This document shows, in pieces, positions 13,918-19,212 of a DNA stretch of 19,212 nucleotides. The notes beneath the pieces were generated by a model. The model made no database searches. It was not told the origin of the DNA and was given only the letters and a program-made list of their open reading frames with translations. The translations under genes and the position numbers were made by a program. Location of the stretch: contig JAFHCF010000109.1 of assembly GCA_048497495.1 (NCBI GenBank), forward strand, positions 1 through 19,212, in the 5' to 3' direction. Position 1 is the first letter of the stretch. Each line of letters starts with the position of its first letter. The stretch comes from JAFHCF01 sp048497495. Lineage in GTDB: Bacteria; Pseudomonadota; Alphaproteobacteria; Rhizobiales; Ancalomicrobiaceae.

Positions 13918-15228
13918 TCAAGCCTTCGGCCGCTGGTCGACGACCCGCTTGGCCTTGCCGAGCGACCGTTCGAGGAAGCCCGGCGGCACCACCTCGACCT
14001 TCGCGGAAATGCCGATCGTGTCCTTGATGAGGCGCGACAGACGCTTACCCGACTCGGCGATCACGTCCTCGTAGTCGGAATCGGGACGGATCTCCACCTG
14101 CACCGTCATCGTGTCCATCCGCCCGTCGCGGCTGAGCAGGATCAGGTAATGCCCGGCGAGCGCCTCGACCTTGAGCAGCAGTTCCTCGATCTGGGTCGGG
14201 AAGACGTTGACGCCGCGCACGATCATCATGTCGTCGGAGCGCCCGGTGACCTTCTCCATCCGCCGCATCGAGCGCGCCGTGCCGGGCAGCAGTCTCGTCA
14301 GGTCGCGGGTGCGGTAGCGGATGATCGGCAGCGCCTCCTTGGTCAGCGAGGTGAAGACCAATTCGCCCTTCTCCCCGTCCGGCAGCGACGCGCCGGTCAC
14401 CGGATCGATCACCTCCGGATAGAAGTGATCCTCCCAGACGTGCAGCCCGTCCTTAGTCTCGACGCACTCCTGGGCGACCCCCGGACCCATCACTTCCGAG
14501 AGGCCGTAGATGTCCACCGCATGCATGTCGAAGGCGTTCTCGATCTCCCGGCGCATCGCCTCGGTCCACGGTTCCGCCCCGAAGATGCCGACCGCCAGCG
14601 ACGATTCGCGCGGGTCGAGGCCCTGGTTGCGGAATTCGTCGAGGATGGCGAGCATGTAGGACGGCGTCACCATGATGACGTCGGGCGAGAAGTCGTGGAT
14701 CAGTTGAACCTGGCGCTCGGTCATGCCGCCCGACACCGGGATCACCGTGCAGCCGAGCTTCTCGGCGCCGTAGTGCGCGCCCAAACCGCCGGTGAAGAGG
14801 CCGTAGCCGTAGGAGACGTGGACCTTCATCCCCGGACGCGCCCCGCCGGCGCGGATCGAGCGGGCGACCACGGAGGCCCAGGTGTCGATGTCCTTGAGCG
14901 TGTAGCCGACCACGGTGGGCTTGCCGGTCGTCCCCGACGAGCCGTGGACGCGGGCGATCTTCTCCTGCGGCACCGCGAACATGCCGAAGGGATAGGCGTC
15001 GCGCAGGTCGGCCTTGGTGGTGAAGGGGAACTTGGCGAGATCCGCGAGGTGCTTGAAGTCGTCGGGATGAACGCCCGCCGCGTCGAACTTCTTCCGATAG
15101 GTGGCGACGTTGTCGTAGGCATGGCGCAGCGACCACGCCATGCGGCTCGTCTGCAACGCGGTGATCTCGTCGCGCGACGCCCGTTCGATCGGGTCGAGGC
15201 TCTTCGGATCGGGGGTGAGATCCAACAT
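13918..15228 (-). CDS. paaK: Phenylacetate-CoA ligase
   Basis: A 436-residue AMP-forming ligase, the same size as E. coli PaaK. It activates phenylacetate with ATP and CoA to phenylacetyl-CoA, the first committed step and the source of the pathway inducer. The phosphate-binding loop HGSSGTTGKPT is at about 95-105. Other family motifs are FGAEPWTEAMRREIE, IYGLSEVMGPGVAQEC, RTRDLTRLLPG, GRSDDMMIVRGVNVFPTQIEE and the C-terminal GKAKRVVDQR with the expected lysine. The start at 15228 has GGAGGA 7 bases upstream, while the in-frame ATG at 15249 has none. It is the third gene of the operon, 96 bases after paaI, with a hairpin in that gap, and is followed after 13 bases by the tetR gene. Confidence 0.96.
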   Translation of the reverse strand: MLDLTPDPKSLDPIERASRDEITALQTSRMAWSLRHAYDNVATYRKKFDAAGVHPDDFKHLADLAKFPFTTKADLRDAYPFGMFAVPQEKIARVHGSSGTTGKPTVVGYTLKDIDTWASVVARSIRAGGARPGMKVHVSYGYGLFTGGLGAHYGAEKLGCTVIPVSGGMTERQVQLIHDFSPDVIMVTPSYMLAILDEFRNQGLDPRESSLAVGIFGAEPWTEAMRREIENAFDMHAVDIYGLSEVMGPGVAQECVETKDGLHVWEDHFYPEVIDPVTGASLPDGEKGELVFTSLTKEALPIIRYRTRDLTRLLPGTARSMRRMEKVTGRSDDMMIVRGVNVFPTQIEELLLKVEALAGHYLILLSRDGRMDTMTVQVEIRPDSDYEDVIAESGKRLSRLIKDTIGISAKVEVVPPGFLERSLGKAKRVVDQRPKA

Positions 15229-15291
15229 CGGCGTTCCTCCAGAAGACATCGTTTTCGTCGTGCCTCGCGGGTCTCGCGCCCGTCCGAGGAG

Positions 15292-15312
15292 GTCCGCCGG
15301 TCCCCGGCGGAC
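15292..15312 (-). promoter_or_regulatory. Intercistronic stem-loop between paaI and paaK
   Basis: GTCCGCCGG and CCGGCGGAC are perfect 9-bp arms around a 3-base loop, 12 bases beyond the paaI stop codon. There is no T-run, so partial termination or an RNA-processing/stability role is as likely as true termination. It could set the ratio of paaGI to paaK-tetR transcript. Confidence 0.55.
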
Positions 15313-15324
15313 GAAGCGCGGGGA

Positions 15325-15768
15325 TCACCCCTCCGCCACCGCCTCCGGCGGCAGGAAGGTGCCCTTGATGGTGCGGGACAGCCCGCGGAACTCGGCGACG
15401 ACGGCGCCATGGGAATCCTGGACGCAGACGTCGTAGATCCCCGAGCGGCCGCGCCGCTGGCGCTCCTCGCAGGTCGCCACCAGCCGATCGCCGGCCCTGG
15501 CCGGGGCGATGAAGGTCACCGAACAGTGTTGCGCCACGGCGCGATCGTTGCGGCTGTTGCAGCCGTAGGCGAAGGCGGTGTCGGCGAGGGTGAAGATGTA
15601 GCCGCCGTGGCAGGTGCCGTGGCCATTGACCATGTCGGGGCCCACCGTCATGGCGAGCCGCGCTCGACCGGCGCCGACGCTCTCGATCTCGATGCCGAGC
15701 GCCTGCGCCGCCCTGTCGTCGGCCCACATCAGATCGGCGCAGGCCCGCGCCAGCATTTCCGCGTCCAT
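15325..15768 (-). CDS. paaI: PaaI hotdog-fold acyl-CoA thioesterase
   Basis: A 147-residue hotdog thioesterase that hydrolyses (hydroxy)phenylacetyl-CoA type intermediates, releasing CoA trapped in dead-end products. The diagnostic motif HGTCHGGYIFTLADTAFAYGCNS spans about 50-72, with the expected catalytic Asp at 63 (LAD), and the strand HCSVTFIAPARAGDRL follows. The reading frame is open for another 327 residues upstream, but family length, the M at 15768 and the paaG stop 2 bases before it fix the start. The close spacing to paaG indicates translational coupling. Family and context are both fully consistent with PaaI. Confidence 0.95.
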   Translation of the reverse strand: MDAEMLARACADLMWADDRAAQALGIEIESVGAGRARLAMTVGPDMVNGHGTCHGGYIFTLADTAFAYGCNSRNDRAVAQHCSVTFIAPARAGDRLVATCEERQRRGRSGIYDVCVQDSHGAVVAEFRGLSRTIKGTFLPPEAVAEG

Positions 15769-15770
15769 CG

Positions 15771-16589
15771 TCACGCCTTCCTGCCGGTGAAGACCGGCGG
15801 ACGCTTCGCCTTGAAGGCGTCGACCCCCTCGCCATAGTCCGGCGTCGCGCCGGCCAGACGCTGGAGATCGCGCTCGAGATCGAGCTGGGTGTCGAGCGTG
15901 TTGGTCGACGAGGCGAGGAAGGCCTGCTTCATCAGCGCCATCCCTTGCGTCGGCGCGGCGGCGAGCTTCTCGGCCAGCGCCCGCGCCTCGCCGTCGAGAT
16001 CGGCGTCGTCGACCGCCTTCCAGATCATCCCCCAGGCCTCCGCCCGGTCGGCCTCGACCGGCTCGGCGGTCAGCGCCAGCGCCTTGGCCCGGGCCTCGCC
16101 GACGAGACGCGGCAACACCCAGGTGCCGCCGGAATCGGGCACCAGCCCGATCTTGGCGAAGGCCTGGATGAAGGAGGCGGAGCGCGCCGCCAGCACGATG
16201 TCGCAGGCGAGCGCGATGTTGGCGCCGGCCCCCGCCGCCACCCCGTTGACGGCGCAGACGACCGGCTTCGGCATGGCGCGGATCAGGCGGATCAGCGGGT
16301 TGTAGCGAAGCTCGAGCGATTCCCCCAGATCCGGCTTGGCCGACCCCGGCGCCACCGCCCGGTCCGAGAGATCCTGGCCGGCGCAGAAGCCCCGCCCCGC
16401 CCCGGTCAGAAGCACCGCCCGGCAGCTCTCGTCTCTCGCGATCTCCTCGAGCGCCGCGCGCAAGGCCGCATGCATCGCCACGGTGAAGGAATTCAGCCGG
16501 TCCGGCCGATTGAGCACGACGCGAGCCACCGCGCCGATGCGTTCGACCAGAATGGGCGCCTCTTCGGCGCCGCCGTTCGTCTCGGACAT
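15771..16589 (-). CDS. paaG: 2-(1,2-epoxy-1,2-dihydrophenyl)acetyl-CoA isomerase
   Basis: A 272-residue crotonase-fold enzyme, near-identical in plan to E. coli PaaG. It isomerises ring-1,2-epoxyphenylacetyl-CoA to oxepin-CoA. Shared features include LNRPDRLNSFTVAMH, LLTGAGRGFCAGQDLSDR, the oxyanion-hole loop NGVAAGAGANIALACDI, the catalytic Asp (Asp152) in GLVPDSGGTWVLPR, TNTLDTQLDLERDLQRLAG and the C-terminal FKAKRPPVFTG. These separate it from PaaF-type hydratases. GGAGGA lies 8 bases before the ATG at 16589; a GTG immediately upstream (16592) is an equally possible start. It is the first gene of the operon paaG-paaI-paaK-tetR, read from a promoter overlapping the 16646-16665 palindrome. 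Confidence 0.95.
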   Translation of the reverse strand: MSETNGGAEEAPILVERIGAVARVVLNRPDRLNSFTVAMHAALRAALEEIARDESCRAVLLTGAGRGFCAGQDLSDRAVAPGSAKPDLGESLELRYNPLIRLIRAMPKPVVCAVNGVAAGAGANIALACDIVLAARSASFIQAFAKIGLVPDSGGTWVLPRLVGEARAKALALTAEPVEADRAEAWGMIWKAVDDADLDGEARALAEKLAAAPTQGMALMKQAFLASSTNTLDTQLDLERDLQRLAGATPDYGEGVDAFKAKRPPVFTGRKA

Positions 16590-16638
16590 CACTTCGTTCC
16601 TCCATCGCGACCCGTTGCCGGCCGTCGACCCTGACGTT

Positions 16639-16665
16639 TTTATAGTTGACCGACCGGTTGGTCAA
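16639..16665 (-). promoter_or_regulatory. Probable paaG operon promoter
   Basis: On the minus strand TTGACC (16665-16660) and TATAAA (16644-16639) are 15 bases apart, or 16 to ATAAAA. The -35 box is one arm of the 20-bp operator palindrome. The start of transcription would fall near 16632, giving a leader of about 40 bases to paaG. Confidence 0.6.
16646..16665. promoter_or_regulatory. Near-palindromic operator, likely PaaR (TetR) site
   Basis: TTGACCGACCGGTTGGTCAA is a 20-bp inverted repeat with only one mismatched pair (positions 7 and 14). The core ACCGACCGGTTGGT closely resembles the ACCGACCGGTCGGT-type motif that I recall for PaaR regulators of phenylacetate genes. A tetR gene ends the operon this site controls. 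Its arms form the -35 boxes of both divergent promoters. Confidence 0.72.
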
Positions 16666-16673
16666 TATATACT
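16646..16673 (+). promoter_or_regulatory. Probable paaZ promoter
   Basis: TTGACC (16646-16651) and TATACT (16668-16673) with 16 bases between form a good sigma70-like promoter on the plus strand. The operator covers the -35 box and spacer completely. Transcription would start near 16680. Confidence 0.6.
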
Positions 16674-16769
16674 CGACGAAAATGAGATGCCTCCCGAGCC
16701 GCGTCCCCCGAACCTCTCGGGTGGGTCGACGGCCTCGCGAGAACGGCATCCGTTTCCGGGAGGAAGATC

Positions 16770-16868
16770 ATGCAACGCTCGCCCGCGCATCGCGAGAGCC
16801 GTCGCACCGTCGACATGTCGTCGTTCGCCAGCGCAACACGACCGACCCCACGACACCGTCCCGACTGA
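16770..16868 (+). CDS. Possible 32-residue leader peptide upstream of paaZ
   Basis: An ATG at 16770 has an unusually strong SD, GGGAGGAAG, ending 3-4 bases upstream. The frame runs 32 codons to a TGA at 16866-16868, 66 bases before paaZ. The peptide begins MQRSPAHRESRRTVDM and is rich in Arg, Pro and Ser, with 8 arginines. It has no signal or membrane segment. Because paaZ itself has no clear SD while this frame does, it may be a translated leader affecting paaZ expression, or a remnant of an older gene start. Coding character is weak. Confidence 0.3.
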   Translation: MQRSPAHRESRRTVDMSSFASATRPTPRHRPD

Positions 16869-16934
16869 TCCGCCGCGCCGGTCGCGCCGCGACCGTCCGC
16901 GCTCGATTTTTCGCGTTCACGAAAGCACTCGTCG

Positions 16935-18965
16935 ATGGCTCAGCCCACGCTTCTCCGCTCCTACGCCCTCGACCGCTGGTTCGCCGCCACCGAGGCCGGC
17001 CAGGAGGTGTTCTCCGCCGTCACCGGCGAGACCATCGCCACCGTCTCCGCCGCCGGCCTCGACATGGGCGCGATGACGGCGCATGCCCGCAAGGTCGGCG
17101 GCCCGGCGCTGCGCCGCCTCACCTTCCACGAGCGTGCCGGCCTCCTGAAGCAACTCGCCGTCCATCTCGGCGAGCACAAACCCGCCCTCTACGCGCTGTC
17201 GACCGACACCGGCGCCACCAAGACCGACTCGTGGATCGACATCGACGGCGGTATCGGCACCCTCCATGTCTATGCCTCCAAGGGCCGGCGCGAACTGCCC
17301 AACGAGCGCTTCGTCCTCGACGGCGCGGTCGAGGGCCTGTCGAAGCGCGGCAGCTTCGTCGGCCGCCATGTCCTGACCTCGCTCCACGGCGTCGCCGTCC
17401 ACATCAACGCCTTCAACTTCCCCGTCTGGGGCCTGCTCGAGAAGCTCGGCCCGGCGATCCTCGCCGGCGTCCCCGTCGTCGCCAAGCCGGCGACCGCCAC
17501 CGCGCCGCTCGCCGAAGGCCTCGCCCGCCTGATCGTCGAGAGCGGCATCCTGCCGCCGGGCGCCTTCCAGTTCGTCGCCGGTTCGGTCGGCGATCTCCTC
17601 GATCATCTGACCGGCCAGGACGTCGTCTCCTTCACCGGCTCCGCCGCCACAGCCGCGATCCTGCAGCGCCACCCGAGGATCGCGGCCAACGCCGTGCGTT
17701 TCATCGCCGAGCGCGACAGCCTCAACGCCTCGATCCTCGGCCCCGACGCTCAGCCCGGCACGCCCGAATTCGACCTCTACGTCAAGGCGGTGGTCGCCGA
17801 GATGACCATCAAGGCCGGGCAGAAATGCACCGCCATCCGCCGCATCCTGGTGCCGGAGGCGCTGGTCGAGCCGGTCGGCGCGGCGATCGTCGAGAAGCTG
17901 GCGCAGGTCCGCATCGGCCATCCCGGCCTCGAGACCACGCGGATGGGCGCGCTGGCGAGCCTCGCCCAGCGCCGCGACGTGTTGGCCCAGGTGGAGAAGC
18001 TGAAGGCCGAGGCCGACGTCCTCTCCACCGGCGATCTCGTCGTCGACGGCGCCGACGCCGAGAAGGGCGCCTTCCTGGCGCCGATCCTGATGCGCGTCCG
18101 CGACGCCGTCTCGGCCCGCCTGGTCCACGAGATCGAGGCCTTCGGCCCGGTGTCGACCCTCCTCGGCTACCGCGATCTCGCCGACGCCGCCGAACTCGCC
18201 CATCGCGGCGAGGGGTCGCTCGTCGCCTCGCTGGTCACCCATGATCCCGAGGTGGCGCGCGAACTGGTGCTGGAGATCGCCGCCTCCCATGGCCGCGTCC
18301 TGGTGCTCGATCGCGACTGCGCCAAGGAATCGACCGGCCACGGCTCGCCCCTGCCGCAACTCGTCCACGGCGGCCCCGGCCGCGCCGGCGGCGGCGAGGA
18401 GATGGGCGGCGTGCGCGGCGTCCACCACTACATGCAGCGCACCGCGCTCCAGGGCTCGCCCGCCATGCTCACCGCCATCGGCGGATCGTGGATCAAGGGC
18501 GCGCCGGAGATCGAGAAGGACGAACATCCGTTCCGTTACGCCTTCGGCGATCTCGACCTCGGCCAGACCTTCCATTCCAAACCGCGCACGGTGACACTCG
18601 AGGACATCGAACATTTCGCTCACTTCACCGGCGACACCTTCTATGCCCACATGGACGAGGAGGCGGTGAAGGGCCACCCGTTCTTCCCCGGCCGCGTCGC
18701 CCACGGCTACCTGCTCATCGCCTTCGCCGCCGGGCTCTTCGTCGAGCCGGCGCGCGGGCCGGTGCTGGCGAATTACGGCCTCGACGAGTTGCGCTTCCTG
18801 AAACCCGTCCAGCCGGGCGAGGCGATCGAGGTGCGGCTGACGGTGAAATCGAAGAATCCGCGCAACGCCGACTACGGCGAGGTGCGTTGGGACGTGGAGA
18901 TCACATCGGCCGGCGAGACCTGCGCCACCTATGATCTCCTCACCATGAACGCCCATCGGGCCTGA
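16935..18965 (+). CDS. paaZ: Bifunctional oxepin-CoA hydrolase / 3-oxo-5,6-dehydrosuberyl-CoA semialdehyde dehydrogenase
   Basis: A 676-residue fusion, like E. coli PaaZ (681). The N-terminal aldehyde dehydrogenase (about 1-520) has NAFNFPVWG (158-166), VSFTGSAATA (231-240), catalytic Glu259 in ERDSLN and nucleophile Cys298 in AGQKCTAIRR. The C-terminal MaoC-type hydratase (about 530-676) has FTGDTFYAHMD with Asp567 and His572, then GRVAHGYL. The hydratase half cleaves the oxepin ring and the dehydrogenase half oxidises the reactive aldehyde with NADP+, so no toxic intermediate escapes. Both active sites look complete. It is read divergently from paaG and is probably controlled by the same operator. 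The ATG at 16935 lacks a good SD. A LivK-type binding-protein gene follows after a hairpin. Confidence 0.96.
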   Translation: MAQPTLLRSYALDRWFAATEAGQEVFSAVTGETIATVSAAGLDMGAMTAHARKVGGPALRRLTFHERAGLLKQLAVHLGEHKPALYALSTDTGATKTDSWIDIDGGIGTLHVYASKGRRELPNERFVLDGAVEGLSKRGSFVGRHVLTSLHGVAVHINAFNFPVWGLLEKLGPAILAGVPVVAKPATATAPLAEGLARLIVESGILPPGAFQFVAGSVGDLLDHLTGQDVVSFTGSAATAAILQRHPRIAANAVRFIAERDSLNASILGPDAQPGTPEFDLYVKAVVAEMTIKAGQKCTAIRRILVPEALVEPVGAAIVEKLAQVRIGHPGLETTRMGALASLAQRRDVLAQVEKLKAEADVLSTGDLVVDGADAEKGAFLAPILMRVRDAVSARLVHEIEAFGPVSTLLGYRDLADAAELAHRGEGSLVASLVTHDPEVARELVLEIAASHGRVLVLDRDCAKESTGHGSPLPQLVHGGPGRAGGGEEMGGVRGVHHYMQRTALQGSPAMLTAIGGSWIKGAPEIEKDEHPFRYAFGDLDLGQTFHSKPRTVTLEDIEHFAHFTGDTFYAHMDEEAVKGHPFFPGRVAHGYLLIAFAAGLFVEPARGPVLANYGLDELRFLKPVQPGEAIEVRLTVKSKNPRNADYGEVRWDVEITSAGETCATYDLLTMNAHRA

Positions 18966-18989
18966 GAAGGCCGATGCACGACGCGACCA

Positions 18990-19009
18990 CCGCGGGAGCG
19001 AACCCGCGG
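18990..19009 (+). promoter_or_regulatory. Intercistronic stem-loop after paaZ
   Basis: CCGCGGG-AGCGAA-CCCGCGG is a perfect 7-bp-arm hairpin 24 bases after the paaZ stop codon and before the SD of the next gene. It has no T-run. It may partly terminate the paaZ transcript or protect the end of an RNA covering the transporter gene downstream. Confidence 0.5.
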
Positions 19010-19047
19010 GGCGCCAGATCCGAGAGACGAAACCGGGAGGAAGTCCG

Positions 19048-19212
19048 ATGAAGACCCATCTGAAGACGGCATTCGCCGCCCTGTCGATCGCCGCCGTGAC
19101 GGCGACCGGCGCCCTCGCCGCCGATCCGATCAAGATCGGCTCGGTGTTGTCGGCGACCGGGCCGGCGGCGTTTCTCGGGGATCCCGAGGTCAAGACGCTG
19201 CAGCTCTATGTC
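19048..19212 (+). CDS. LivK-type ABC transporter substrate-binding protein (5' part only)
   Basis: Only the first 55 codons are in the window. They encode a Sec signal peptide (MKTHLKTAFAALSIAAVTAT..ALAA, cleavage near residue 24-25) and then DPIKIGSVLSATGPAAFLGDPEVKTLQLYV, the opening strand of periplasmic binding proteins of the branched-chain amino acid/amide family. GGGAGGAAG lies 6 bases before the ATG. Binding proteins of this family next to aromatic catabolic genes often carry aromatic acids, so phenylacetate or a related acid is a reasonable guess, with the permease and ATPase genes expected beyond the window. The gene is cut by the window end, not shown to be broken. Confidence 0.88.
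   Translation, partial: MKTHLKTAFAALSIAAVTATGALAADPIKIGSVLSATGPAAFLGDPEVKTLQLYV

Larger units (their letters stand above)
16590..16934. other. Divergent control region between paaG and paaZ
   Basis: About 345 bases. It holds back-to-back promoters around a single near-palindrome (16639-16673) close to the paaG side, which leaves paaZ with a leader of roughly 255 bases. That leader includes a 32-codon frame with a strong SD (16770-16868). The remaining 66 bases before paaZ lack a recognisable SD sequence. Nothing else is identified in the leader. Confidence 0.6.

Noticed and set aside
16917..19193. 758-codon open frame on the minus strand opposite paaZ
   Set aside because: It lies antisense to a complete paaZ with both active sites intact. 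The translation is dominated by Ala, Gly, Arg, Asp and Glu without domain motifs, as expected from codon bias of high-GC DNA.

Overview
The window is very GC-rich, double-stranded coding DNA with tightly packed genes, strong GGAGG-type ribosome binding sites and intergenic palindromic repeats of a kind common in Hyphomicrobiales. Protein family content (SsuABC-type uptake, PaaK/PaaG/PaaI/PaaZ, MmoC/BenC-type reductase) also fits an alphaproteobacterium, probably a metabolically versatile soil or plant-associated one. The genus cannot be named from sequence alone.

Left part (1-6.9 kb): a periplasmic single-domain rhodanese (minus strand), a 66-residue unknown protein, then a three-gene ABC importer operon of the nitrate/sulfonate/taurine type (ATPase, permease, substrate-binding protein). 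Three hairpins sit just before the binding-protein gene. A convergent alpha/beta hydrolase follows, separated from the importer by a strong stem-loop. Next come a tRNA-Arg(CCG) and a DEAD-box RNA helicase with a DbpA-type RNA-binding domain.

Middle (6.9-10.8 kb): a likely two-component oxygenase. A ribonucleotide-reductase-R2-like diiron protein (8530-9555) is followed on the minus strand by a [2Fe-2S]/FAD/NAD(P)H reductase (7121-8170). The gene divergent to the pair is a clear PaaX-type regulator. The region between them holds TGATAC-N27-GTATCA, with the 27-bp spacing remembered for E. coli PaaX operators, overlapping a good sigma70-like promoter for paaX. This is the most interesting part of the window: an unassigned diiron oxygenase that appears to be under phenylacetyl-CoA-responsive control, and is neither PaaA nor BoxB by sequence.

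A small separate group (10.9-13.3 kb) codes for a DUF4242-like protein, a Crp/Fnr-family regulator and a membrane-anchored dihaem cytochrome c peroxidase/MauG-family protein.

Right part (13.3-19.2 kb): a phenylacetate catabolic cluster. One minus-strand operon reads paaG-paaI-paaK-tetR(paaR-like), and paaZ is divergent on the plus strand, followed by the start of a LivK-type ABC binding protein that runs off the window. One 20-bp near-palindrome between paaG and paaZ supplies a TTGACC -35 box in both directions, so a single repressor could close both promoters. PaaK makes phenylacetyl-CoA, PaaG isomerises the ring epoxide to the oxepin, PaaZ opens it, and PaaI removes CoA from dead-end intermediates. 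The epoxidase genes (paaABCDE) and the lower beta-oxidation genes are not in the window.
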